Shown here one piece after another: positions 56,243 to 64,000 of a stretch of 64,000 bases of DNA; position 1 is the stretch's first letter, and every line of letters starts with the position of its first letter. The DNA comes from WJKR01 sp964556395 (GTDB taxonomy: Archaea; Nanobdellota; Nanobdellia; Woesearchaeales; WJKR01), in the NCBI GenBank assembly GCA_964556395.1, contig CAZKVR010000001.1:186001-250000 (forward strand), given 5' to 3'. The notes below the pieces were generated by a model that saw nothing but the letters and a program-made list of their open reading frames with translations, made no database searches and was not told where the DNA came from. The position numbers were made by a program, and so were the translations under genes.

Positions 56243-59200
56243 CTAGACCTTCACCCAGTCGGCGAGGCCGAGCTGTTTCTCCTTGTCCTTGCCGAAGTAG
56301 GATTCTATACGCACTCTCGTGAGTTCTAATGTCTGTCGTAGGAATGCCGGCACGTCGTAGTTGCGCGCCAGCATGAGCGACGGTTCCAGGTATTTGGTGA
56401 CTGAGCCTTCGCTGATGGTGAAGATGACCTTGCCGTTGCACTTCGTGCATCGCCCGTTGAGTGGCGGCCGTCGGAACTTCTCGTTGCAGTGGACGCATCT
56501 GAACTGCTGTAGTGAGAACTTCCTCAGGTTTCCTTTCGTGTCGCGTATGAAGTGCTTCTCGATGACGAGCCGGGCGACGTCGACGGCGTCGACCGCCCGT
56601 ATCTTCTTGGCGAGGCTCATCTGGGCTTCGATCTTCTCCGCCATCGACGGCAGGAGCTTGTACGCGCTGCAGAGCACGCCGTCGTTGATGTCGCTCATGT
56701 CGTGCGTGTACCCCATGCCTTCGAACTGTCCTGGCTTGAACAGGTCGTCCTCGATGCGCTTGAGCTTGACGTCCCACGGCGCCTTGTACTCTTCCGCCGC
56801 TTTGTAGAACTCGAGGGGGTAGCGCCATTGGATGCCGGTGTTGAAGGCCTGGTCGTCCACTTCTGCCGGGTTGAGCAGCGTGGTGAGGACTAGGGGTGCG
56901 TCCATCGTGCTCCCTCTGCTCGTGCCGAGGAATTTCTGTGAGAAGTTGAGGAAGGCGTCTATGAGGAGGAAGAAGCAGCTCTCGTCGCCGTCGCAGTCCC
57001 TGCGCATGCCTGCGTGGTACAGCGGGTGTGCGAGCATTCCTTGTGTCTGGCTGAAGCCTATGATGCGTCCGACCATGCCTGCCGAGGTGTGCGGTGCCAG
57101 GCCTATGATGAGGTGTCCGACGAGGTCTTCGCGTTTCTTCGCGTTGAAGTACGGTTCGAGGCCGTACAGGTAGGTGAGTTCCTCGTCGATGAACCTCGCG
57201 GTGTTGAGGAGGACTGTGTCGCTGGCCGGCTCCGGTGATTCGGGGCAGGCCGGTAGCACGAGGTCTTGGGTCTTGAGCTCGAGGACCTGGTCGTCTCGTT
57301 CCAAGGGTTTGCCGTGGACGTCCTTGTCGTACCCGAGCTCTTTGAGTTTCTCCACGCTGGTGCCGACCTCTTTCGGCTTGAAGTGGGTGAGCGTTATCTC
57401 GGACGCGTCGTACCGGACCGTGCCGTCCTTGTTGACGTGGACGTCGTTCCTCGCCCGGAGGATTCCTTTGAGGAGGTGTTCTGGCGTGTGGTCCGAGCCG
57501 ACCGTTCCGCGGACGCCTTTGACGAGGTCTGGGTAGACTTTCGTGTCGAGCTTCTTCAGGCAGCTGTCGAAGACCTCCCTGATGGGGACTTCCCAACGCT
57601 TGTACTGCCTGTACTCAAGCTCCTTGTCCTGTTCGGCTTGCTGTCTCGGGATGGGTTCGTACGTCTGCGGGTGGATGGCTTGCCGTTCCGTGCGTTCGTC
57701 GCACTTGTGGCATCGCCGCAGGGGTGTGTGCGTGCCGCAGGAAGGGCATATCTGGACTGGGAAGTCTGCCGTGACCTTGCCTTTCTCCAGGGCTGACTGG
57801 AAGCTTCGGAGCCGTCCCCCTTCGTCGCCGACCGGGAAGAGGGTGTGCGGCGAGCCTGTCATCTTCCGCATCTTCGCCTTCTCGGGCCGCCCCATCCGGG
57901 CCCCTATGAAGCTTCCTGACTTGTCCTTCACCTCGTACGGCGCCCACGCCTTGGCCGCGTCGAGGCCTGTGGCGTCGTCCGGCAAGTCCTTGAGCTTTTC
58001 GGCTTTTGTCTGCGCGTCCTCCCTCGTCCTGACGCCTAGCGTGGTGGTGAGGGCTTCGGCGTGGTCGTCTTCGATGATGACCGAGCCGTCTTCCACGTCG
58101 TGCGGGATGGCGAGCAGTTCCAGGGCGTTCTTCGCTTCCTCGTAGCCTTCGGTGTAGGGGAGTGTCACTCGTTCGTCGGTGTAGGTGGCTTTCGTCAGCC
58201 AGTCGAGGAGGGCTCCGACCTGTCCTTTCGTGACTTCCTTGTAGAATGGTGTGTGCGCCGGGTGTAGCGGTACCGAGAGGTTGTCCGATACCTGTCTGGC
58301 TTGCTTGAACGTGAGCCTGGTGGTGAGTGGGTGTTCCAATAATCCTTTGACGAGGCTTTCGGGCAGTTGGAGTAGCTTGGCGTGGGATCGGGTGTCGCCT
58401 TCGGGGTCTTTCTCGGCGAGGGCTTTCTTGACGTCTAGTATCCACCACTCCTCGCAGTAGCCTGCCGGTATGAGCGGGTGCGCCCTGTCGAAGAAGTCTC
58501 CGTAGTCTATGAGCGCGTCTCCCAGGTAGAGTATCTGGTCGACGTGCTTGCTCACCTTGTCGGCTTCTTCCCGGCTGTCGAGGTACTTGACCGAGCCGTC
58601 TTTCAGCCTGACCGTCGGCCCCATCACCTGGTCGCAGGGCGTGAACAGCGCCCCTTTGCCTGGCCGTTCGACTTTCATCTGCGTGCCGATGGCGATGAGG
58701 TCGTTGAGCACTGCCATCGTGGCGGGGTGTGCTGACTGCGTCATGAGCCCGCTGGCGCGGCTCCGTCCGTATCGTAATCTGAACGAGCCGCTCCTCATCG
58801 GGTGCCCTAGGACTGGCCGGCCGCCGACGATGTCCTTGACGAACGTCCAGTCAGGCTTGACTTTGGGCTCGTCCTTGTCCTGCTTCTCGTCCTCTTTGCC
58901 GCCACCTTTGGACTTGAGGTCTTTCTGGAGCTTGATGTGGTCTTCGAGGAAGTCCCAGTCTTCCATCCCCATGTCGTGGCCCCACTTGCTCAGCTTCTTC
59001 CACAGCTTCGGCGCTTTGAGGGGTATGCAGCTGGAGTGTATGAGGCAGTAGCCGCTCCGGAGGTGGTTGGTCTCTATCCGTGGCAGGTCTTTCAGGCCCG
59101 CGTTGGAGAGCTCCCTCTTTTCGGAGGGGTCGCCTGCGATCTCGACCGGGATGTGCTTCATGAGGAATTCTGATTCCTCCTTGAACGGGTAGTATTGCAG

Positions 59201-59830
59201 GTTGGCGACGTATTGGTGGTAGTCTTCCAGTTCTGCGGCGCATCTTTGCACTTCCTTGTCGTCCGGGTCGTACTTGGCGTAGCCCATGCGTTTCCTCACG
59301 TAGTCCGCGATGAGCACGCTCGTCGCCGCGGCCGTGCCGCCCGCGTTCCTGATCGGGCCGGCGTAGTTGAGCCTGAAGTAGTTGCCCTGGCCGTCCCTTC
59401 GCGGTTTGATGTCGATGCTCGTCAACCCTTCCAGGGGTGATGAGACGACGCCTACCGTGACGTAGGCGAACCCCGTCCTGACGCCTATCTCGATGGCTTC
59501 CTTCTCATCCTCGAACGTGCAGTATTTCTGCTGTGCGATCTCGTGGGCTATGATGAAGGCTACGCGCCAGTCTTGAGAGCCGTACTCGTTCTCCAATTCT
59601 ATGATGCGTTTTGTGACGCCGCTGTCCACTATCTGGGGTGCCATGACCGAGATGATGCCGACGACGCGCTCCGCCATGTTCTTCGCCAGTTTTATCTCGA
59701 CGTGGTCTTCCGGGTCGTAGGACTTCTTCCTCGCCTGTTCCGCCAGGTCGTAGGCTTTTTGCGTGTGGTCTACGAGGTAGTCGAAGTACTGATTGGTAGA
59801 ATCGCTGGCGGCCATGCCGTAGTCTGTCAT
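56243..59830 (-). CDS. polC: DNA polymerase D large subunit DP2
   Basis: A 1195-residue catalytic subunit of the archaeal replicative polymerase D. The N-terminus (NQYFDYLVDHTQKAYDLAEQ) and GVVSSPLEGLTSIDIKPRRD are conserved; the catalytic double-psi-barrel motif is RRDCDGDESCFF at about residue 945. Two zinc-binding clusters are visible: CPSCGTHTPLRRCHKC in the middle and CVHCNEKFRRPP with GRCTKCNGK near the C-terminus. No intein interrupts the catalytic motif. A TATA element at about 59881-59889 gives a short leader with GGTGTGAG. It is separated from the DP1 gene by an ATPase gene. Confidence 0.97.
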   Translation of the reverse strand: MTDYGMAASDSTNQYFDYLVDHTQKAYDLAEQARKKSYDPEDHVEIKLAKNMAERVVGIISVMAPQIVDSGVTKRIIELENEYGSQDWRVAFIIAHEIAQQKYCTFEDEKEAIEIGVRTGFAYVTVGVVSSPLEGLTSIDIKPRRDGQGNYFRLNYAGPIRNAGGTAAATSVLIADYVRKRMGYAKYDPDDKEVQRCAAELEDYHQYVANLQYYPFKEESEFLMKHIPVEIAGDPSEKRELSNAGLKDLPRIETNHLRSGYCLIHSSCIPLKAPKLWKKLSKWGHDMGMEDWDFLEDHIKLQKDLKSKGGGKEDEKQDKDEPKVKPDWTFVKDIVGGRPVLGHPMRSGSFRLRYGRSRASGLMTQSAHPATMAVLNDLIAIGTQMKVERPGKGALFTPCDQVMGPTVRLKDGSVKYLDSREEADKVSKHVDQILYLGDALIDYGDFFDRAHPLIPAGYCEEWWILDVKKALAEKDPEGDTRSHAKLLQLPESLVKGLLEHPLTTRLTFKQARQVSDNLSVPLHPAHTPFYKEVTKGQVGALLDWLTKATYTDERVTLPYTEGYEEAKNALELLAIPHDVEDGSVIIEDDHAEALTTTLGVRTREDAQTKAEKLKDLPDDATGLDAAKAWAPYEVKDKSGSFIGARMGRPEKAKMRKMTGSPHTLFPVGDEGGRLRSFQSALEKGKVTADFPVQICPSCGTHTPLRRCHKCDERTERQAIHPQTYEPIPRQQAEQDKELEYRQYKRWEVPIREVFDSCLKKLDTKVYPDLVKGVRGTVGSDHTPEHLLKGILRARNDVHVNKDGTVRYDASEITLTHFKPKEVGTSVEKLKELGYDKDVHGKPLERDDQVLELKTQDLVLPACPESPEPASDTVLLNTARFIDEELTYLYGLEPYFNAKKREDLVGHLIIGLAPHTSAGMVGRIIGFSQTQGMLAHPLYHAGMRRDCDGDESCFFLLIDAFLNFSQKFLGTSRGSTMDAPLVLTTLLNPAEVDDQAFNTGIQWRYPLEFYKAAEEYKAPWDVKLKRIEDDLFKPGQFEGMGYTHDMSDINDGVLCSAYKLLPSMAEKIEAQMSLAKKIRAVDAVDVARLVIEKHFIRDTKGNLRKFSLQQFRCVHCNEKFRRPPLNGRCTKCNGKVIFTISEGSVTKYLEPSLMLARNYDVPAFLRQTLELTRVRIESYFGKDKEKQLGLADWVKV

Positions 59831-60143
59831 CGTAAGCTCACACCGTAGACGGGCGTTGTTTACGGAAGGGGAGGATTATGGTGTATTTAAAATGTGTGGC
59901 TGTGGGTGGCTTGTGGGAGGGAAAGCTTGAAATGCTTCTTTCGTATGAGAATCAGAGTTTTGGGTGAGGGTGGTAACCGTCGCGTCAGGTTCCAAGGTGT
60001 GGTGAGCTTGTCCTCCACTCCTCGTTGCGAAATCCTTTCTTTGAGAAGGGGTTGACGCTTGTGGTTGCTCTTTTTTAAGCATTGATATTGTTGAACACTG
60101 TTTGAAAATCCGCTTTTTTTTTCTCGATATGATATCGGTGTAA
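59831..60143. other. intergenic region without recognised gene
   Basis: 313 bases between DP2 and the AAA ATPase. Two overlapping minus-strand frames of about 92 codons here look like chance and match nothing. The near-symmetrical TTTAAAAT at 59886-59893 could drive transcription in both directions, and a run of T residues on the plus strand (about 60114-60122) would end a plus-strand transcript of about 200 bases. It does not match tRNA, RNase P RNA or SRP RNA signatures. Confidence 0.4.
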
Positions 60144-61355
60144 TCATTTCGCAAGCCATTTCCATACTGGTTTTACTTTGATGGTCTTGCCGTCACGTTC
60201 GAACTGGTCTTCTTCATCGAGCGTGAGCAATAGCCCTCTTTTCAGCTTGAACATCTCCATCGCTTCGAACAGACCGTTGATTTCTCTATCCTGATTCTCC
60301 TCATCAAGTCGTGTGCAGACCTGTATTGCTTGTGTGATCTCTTCTTTCTCTTTTATCAGGAAGTCGCACTCTCCTTTTTCTTGGAAGTAGAATATGGTGT
60401 TGTGGTGTCGCCGGAGTTCTGTGAATACGTCATTCTCCAGCATTTTGCCCGTGTCTTTCGAGAAGGATATCGTATTCGCTTTTGAAAGCCCGTTATCTAT
60501 CGAGAACGCTTTTTTCGGGTTGACTTGTTGTTTCTTGTAGGAATAGCTGAATTTCGGTATTGTGAAGATGAGGTATGAATCTTCGAAGTATGAGATGTAA
60601 TCGATGACGCTTTGGATGGCTTTCATGTGGAACGTGTGTTTGAGGGAGTTGTATGAATATTCATTGCCAGTATGGCTGAGAAGGTATAATGCTATCTTTT
60701 CAAGGATTGCTGTATTTCGTATATTCTGCCTGGCGGCTATATCTCTCATGATGATGTCTTTGAGCAGTTCGTGGAGGTCTGTCTCGTCCCTTTCTTTGAT
60801 GTATTCGGGGAATCCTCCTGTGTGCAGATACTCTTTGTATGTCGCTTCTGATGGTTTCTTGCCTGTCATATCAAGGAATTCCCTGTATGAGAGCGGATAT
60901 AATCCCACTTGTTTATGACGTCCTGTCAATTTGCTTCCTAGTTCTCTACTGAGTAGTGATGCGTTCGATCCTGTTAGTGCAACCTTCTTTTTCCTGTCGA
61001 CCAGATATCTGATGAATGTCTCCCAATGAGGAATGTTTTGGATCTCGTCGAAAAAGTACACTCCTGATTTTCCGTAGGTTTCTTCGAATATCTCTTGGAC
61101 TTTGGTAAAATCCTTGCTTTCAAAACCTTCGAGTCGTGGGTCTTCCAGGTTCAGATAGTAGAATTCTTTTTGTTGTTCCATAATTTGCTTGAGTAGCGTG
61201 CTCTTCCCGCATCGTCTGATGCCTGAAATCACTACTGCTTTTGTAGGTGAGAGTCTTATTGTCTTGAGTGCTTCTCTTCGGATGCCACTATCGAGATGTT
61301 GTATCCATTCTCGCTGGCTTTCGATGAGTTCTTTGAGTATCTCTTTGCGTATCAT
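60144..61355 (-). CDS. AAA ATPase with DUF4143 C-terminus
   Basis: A 403-residue protein from ATG 61355. Walker A SGIRRCGKSTLL, Walker B GVYFFDEIQNI, sensor LTGSNASLLSREL and arginine-rich GRHKQVGLYPLSYREF are the pattern of the AAA_14/DUF4143 family. The C-terminal half, including FYFQEKGECDFLIKEKEE, looks like a restriction-endonuclease-like fold common to the family. Function is unknown; members often occur in variable, mobile numbers. The gene is visibly more AT-rich than both neighbours and uses different codons, suggesting transfer. A TATA box and repeats lie just upstream. Confidence 0.9.
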   Translation of the reverse strand: MIRKEILKELIESQREWIQHLDSGIRREALKTIRLSPTKAVVISGIRRCGKSTLLKQIMEQQKEFYYLNLEDPRLEGFESKDFTKVQEIFEETYGKSGVYFFDEIQNIPHWETFIRYLVDRKKKVALTGSNASLLSRELGSKLTGRHKQVGLYPLSYREFLDMTGKKPSEATYKEYLHTGGFPEYIKERDETDLHELLKDIIMRDIAARQNIRNTAILEKIALYLLSHTGNEYSYNSLKHTFHMKAIQSVIDYISYFEDSYLIFTIPKFSYSYKKQQVNPKKAFSIDNGLSKANTISFSKDTGKMLENDVFTELRRHHNTIFYFQEKGECDFLIKEKEEITQAIQVCTRLDEENQDREINGLFEAMEMFKLKRGLLLTLDEEDQFERDGKTIKVKPVWKWLAK

Positions 61356-61376
61356 GTGGTTCTGGAAAGAGAACAA

Positions 61377-61385
61377 AATATTTAA
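61377..61385 (-). promoter_or_regulatory. TATA box of the AAA ATPase gene
   Basis: The minus strand reads TTTTAAATATTTTG, 22-30 bases before the ATG at 61355, giving a leaderless start. The repeats at 61386-61421 touch the upstream (BRE) side. Confidence 0.6.
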
Positions 61386-61421
61386 AAGTTTCTATTAGAA
61401 ATAGAAAGAAGTTTCTATTAG
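61386..61421. repeat. direct and inverted repeats at the ATPase promoter
   Basis: AAGTTTCTATTAG occurs at 61386-61398 and again at 61409-61421 (23-base period). The first copy is also half of an inverted repeat, TTTCTATT-AGA-AATAGAAA (about 61389-61407). Direct contact with the TATA/BRE region suggests an operator for autoregulation. Confidence 0.55.
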
Positions 61422-61492
61422 TAGAAGAAATACTTCTTCCTGGACCTGGAGGAGGATGTATGAAACCCCAGATATCGCTACGCTCGCAATAA

Positions 61493-62974
61493 TCACTTCT
61501 CCTGGTCGCTCCCTCTGCTGATGGCTTTTGAGGGTTCTTTCTTGAAGTTCATCACCTTGGCTTGCCGCGTCTTCAGGTTGAGTATCGGCAGCTTGGCTGG
61601 CTGCGGTTCCAGTCCTCGTTTCACTTGGTCTTCCGTGGTCTCCGTCCAGCAGCCGCTGTTGATGCACGTCACGTTCCTGTAGGTGCTCACGGACGGCCGG
61701 TGGATGTGTCCTGTGATGAATAGATCAGGCACTTTGTCGATGAGGAGCCAGTCCTTGTCCGTCGTGGGTATGGTCATGGCGGCGTTGTGCGTCGGCGCCA
61801 GGTGGCGTCGTTGCAACAGGTATTTCATGATGAGGTCTACCCGTTTCTGGCCGCCCGCGGCTCGGACGCTGGGGATGTTGTCCGCGTAGTAGATGAGGGA
61901 TCCGCCATGGTATAATAGGCAGTCGAGTCCTGGGAAGCTGTCCGTGGCTGCGATGTTGACCATGCCTGGGTTGCTGACGATCGTCGTGTTGGGGAGGTCG
62001 TAGAGTGGCTGTGCGAATTCCTTCAGCAATGGTTCTTGTGGTTCTGACAGCCTGCCGGCGTCGTGGTTGCCCGTGTATATTATTATCTGCATGTGTTCCG
62101 GAATCCTCTTGAGCCACCTGACGCACTCCTCGTATTGTTCGGTGATGTCCTCTATCTCGAGGTCGTGTTCCTGGCCCGGGTAGACGCCCACTCCTTCCAC
62201 GAGGTCTCCGGTGAACACCACGTATTTCACCTTGCTCGCTATCCGTTTCTGTTCCTCGTTGCCTGTCTTGCCGTTCAGCCAGAGGAGCATTCGTTCGAAG
62301 TCTTCCTTGAGGAACACCTTGCTGCCGAAGTGGGGGTCTCCGATGAATATCGCGTATTCTTCCTTCGGCGCTTTCTTGAGTTCTTTCGTCAGTGGTATGT
62401 CTGGGTAGAGGAGCTGGTCCGCGAAGACTATCTCGCCGGCGCCCATGCCGGTGATGCCGATGACCTCGTCGAGCTGGACGTCCTTGGCGAGTTCGAACAG
62501 GTCTTTGTCCTTCTGCGTCACCAGGACTTTTATCTGTCCTGACATGTCTTCGACCGTGAATATGTAGTTCTTGTTCGCGGTCTCGTTCTTCTCCACCACC
62601 ATGGCTATGAAGCTGACCCGTTCCCGGTCCTTCTTGGCCTGTATCCTCGACACGGATGTCGTGGTGGAGAGCTCTTGCCGTTGCTTGAGCATCCGCTCGA
62701 TGGCCCGGTAGCGTATCTGGAGCGCCTTGACGAAGTGGTCGTACGTCCGTTTCCGGGGTTTCTCCTCGTAGGACCAGACGACTTCGACGTTGCCGCCTTC
62801 CTCTTTCGGTTTCTTGACGGTCTGGAGGTTGTCCAGCAGTTCTTGGTCTACCACGAGGAGGTCGTCGCCGTGCTCTCGCACCGCCGCGTCGAGCTGTTCT
62901 TGCGGGATGCCTTGCTTGACGAGTTCCGGGTCTATGAGGACTCCTTGGTCGAGGAGTTCTTGCGTGGTGACCAT
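61493..62974 (-). CDS. polB: DNA polymerase D small subunit DP1 (3'-5' exonuclease)
   Basis: A 493-residue protein. An OB-fold region (RVSFIAMVVEKNETANKNYI, VEDMSGQIKVLVTQ) precedes a calcineurin-like phosphoesterase domain carrying the Mre11-like proofreading exonuclease: GDPHFGS, FTGDLVEG, YTGNHDAG, YHGGSL and FITGHIHRP contain the metal ligands. The N-terminal helical region binds partners. Length is in the normal range. It begins 8 bases before the end of the Orc1 gene spacing, so it is cotranscribed with orc1/cdc6, as in Pyrococcus. Confidence 0.96.
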   Translation of the reverse strand: MVTTQELLDQGVLIDPELVKQGIPQEQLDAAVREHGDDLLVVDQELLDNLQTVKKPKEEGGNVEVVWSYEEKPRKRTYDHFVKALQIRYRAIERMLKQRQELSTTTSVSRIQAKKDRERVSFIAMVVEKNETANKNYIFTVEDMSGQIKVLVTQKDKDLFELAKDVQLDEVIGITGMGAGEIVFADQLLYPDIPLTKELKKAPKEEYAIFIGDPHFGSKVFLKEDFERMLLWLNGKTGNEEQKRIASKVKYVVFTGDLVEGVGVYPGQEHDLEIEDITEQYEECVRWLKRIPEHMQIIIYTGNHDAGRLSEPQEPLLKEFAQPLYDLPNTTIVSNPGMVNIAATDSFPGLDCLLYHGGSLIYYADNIPSVRAAGGQKRVDLIMKYLLQRRHLAPTHNAAMTIPTTDKDWLLIDKVPDLFITGHIHRPSVSTYRNVTCINSGCWTETTEDQVKRGLEPQPAKLPILNLKTRQAKVMNFKKEPSKAISRGSDQEK

Positions 62975-62981
62975 TTTCCGT

Positions 62982-64000
62982 TCATGCGATGCCGAGGTCT
63001 TCTTCGAGCAGTTTCTTGATCTTGGGTTCTATCTGGTTGGGGATGGCGAGGGCTATCTCTCTCGTCCGTCCGAACCGTCCTTTGCTGATGACCTTTGCGT
63101 TGATGATGCCTAGCATGTCGAGCTCCGCCACGATGTCTGAGATGCGTCGTTGCGTCAGTGGTCGTAGTCCGATGTCCCTGCACAGGTCCTTGTAGATGTC
63201 GTATATCTCCCCGGTGTAGATGGTCTTGTTCTTTTTCTTCTCGCTCGTGACGAGGATGGGGTAGAGGGTGGCTTGGAACTGTTTCGGTTGGGTCTTGACG
63301 ATGTCGAGTATCCTGTCCCGTTCGATCTTCTCTTCCGCGTCGTCGATGTGTTCCATCTTGATGGCTTGCGACCCTTTGCGTTCCGCGAGCTCTCCCGCCA
63401 CGCGCAACAGTTCCAGTGCTCTTCTCGCGTCGCCGTGCTCTCTTGCGGCGTAGGCTGCGCACTTGCTGATGACGCCGTCTTCCACCGCGTCTTCCTTGAT
63501 GGCTTCCTGCGCCCTGCGGTGTAGTATGTCTTGTATCTGTACCGCGTTGTATGGTGGGAAGACTATCTCTTCTTCTGACAACGATGATTTCACTCTCGGG
63601 TCGAGGTTGTTGGCGAACATGAGGTCGTTGCTGATGCCTATGATGCTGACTTGGCTCCTCTTGAGTTCTGAGTTGATGCGGGTGAGGTTGTAGATGATCT
63701 CGTCGCCCGCTTTCCTGACGAGCTGGTCGATCTCGTCCAGTACCAATAGTACTATGCGTTCTTCCTGGTCGAGCGCTTTGAAGAAGACGTTGTACACCTC
63801 GTCCGTCGGTAGGCCTGTGCTCGGGACCGCTTTTCCGAAGAATCGGGCGAGTTCCGCTATGAGCCGGTATTCCGTGTCTGCGATCTTCTTGAGCTTGCAG
63901 TTGAGGTAGAAGATGTTGATGGGTATTTCTCGTTGTTTTGCTATCTGGTCTATCTGGTCTGCCGTGTACTTGATGCTGAGCGTCTTGCCTGTCCCTGTCT
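62982..64000 (-). CDS. cdc6: Orc1/Cdc6 replication initiator, partial (N-terminus outside window)
   Basis: 340 residues are visible, open to the right edge. The first residues are the end of the Walker A motif (TGTGKT). Walker B is LLVLDEIDQL, sensor 1 IIGISNDL, and sensor 2 HGDARRALELLRVAGELAE. The C-terminal winged-helix (about last 90 residues) shows LRPLTQRRISDIVAELDMLG and FGRTREIALAI. Orc1/Cdc6 binds origin repeats and recruits MCM. Lies 7 bases upstream of DP1, the classical euryarchaeal arrangement. Confidence 0.96.
   Translation of the reverse strand, partial: TGTGKTLSIKYTADQIDQIAKQREIPINIFYLNCKLKKIADTEYRLIAELARFFGKAVPSTGLPTDEVYNVFFKALDQEERIVLLVLDEIDQLVRKAGDEIIYNLTRINSELKRSQVSIIGISNDLMFANNLDPRVKSSLSEEEIVFPPYNAVQIQDILHRRAQEAIKEDAVEDGVISKCAAYAAREHGDARRALELLRVAGELAERKGSQAIKMEHIDDAEEKIERDRILDIVKTQPKQFQATLYPILVTSEKKKNKTIYTGEIYDIYKDLCRDIGLRPLTQRRISDIVAELDMLGIINAKVISKGRFGRTREIALAIPNQIEPKIKKLLEEDLGIA

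Noticed and set aside
56037..57596. 519-codon minus-strand frame
   Set aside because: Shadow of DP2 and the TraB-family gene in another frame, rich in arginine, proline and histidine without motifs.
56243..59830. Possible intein in DP2
   Set aside because: Length is normal for DP2 and the catalytic motif is continuous; no splicing-junction motifs are seen.
59980..60010. T-arm-like GGTTCCAA suggesting a tRNA
   Set aside because: No acceptor stem, D arm or anticodon arm can be placed around it.
59876..60165. Two overlapping frames of about 92 codons
   Set aside because: No homology, no ribosome site or matching TATA spacing, and one extends into the ATPase gene.

Overview
The window is archaeal. 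Its ribosomal protein genes are archaeal/eukaryotic in type (eS4, eL19, eL32, with RNase P subunits Rpp29 and Rpp30 and aIF1/SUI1). It carries both subunits of the archaeal DNA polymerase D, Orc1/Cdc6 and Hef, and many genes sit 20-40 bases behind a TATA box with little or no leader. A single-chain primase that joins a PriS-like catalytic domain to a PriL-type iron-sulfur domain, very tight gene packing and a wealth of pilin-like cysteine-rich surface proteins point to the DPANN group, perhaps near Woesearchaeota/Pacearchaeota. The exact lineage is inference. I see no rRNA, tRNA, CRISPR array or insertion sequence.

Left part (1-29.4 kb, all on the minus strand) is a cell-surface island. Operon A (4665 to beyond the left edge) encodes seven small to medium proteins that each have one N-terminal membrane helix of class III (type IV pilin-like) character, including two 46-residue proteins and one protein with a TPM domain. 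Operon B (5868-4819) encodes three related pilin-like proteins with disulfide-rich modules. Operon C (18872-5934) encodes two giant secreted or membrane proteins (1224 and 2241 aa) followed by four more pilin-like proteins. Next come a 1085-aa pilin-headed cysteine-rich protein (22195-18938), a MEMO1-family protein (23247-22381) and a 2004-aa secreted protein ending in a DUF1554 lectin-like domain (29422-23408). Together they look like the structural parts of a surface appendage or attachment layer. No assembly ATPase, TadC-like platform or prepilin peptidase is in the window.

Middle part (29.5-45.1 kb, minus strand) is housekeeping. Rpp30 and a DUF106/EMC3-like membrane insertase follow a roughly 14-kb ribosomal protein operon running uL3 to uL15 and then secY, with Rpp29 and aIF1 embedded at their usual euryarchaeal position. 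Several of these ribosomal proteins carry long low-complexity charged tails.

Right part (45.1-64 kb, both strands) mixes replication and repair genes (fused primase, Hef, DP2, DP1, Orc1/Cdc6) with a PSI-like pilin, ferredoxin, a soluble histidine kinase, HtpX, a Toprim protein, an Lrp/AsnC-type RAM protein, a TraB-family protein, a catalytically dead site-2-protease homologue, several unknown small proteins, and an AT-rich AAA/DUF4143 ATPase inserted between the two polymerase D genes. Genes here mostly have their own TATA promoters, and convergent pairs touch or overlap at their stop codons.
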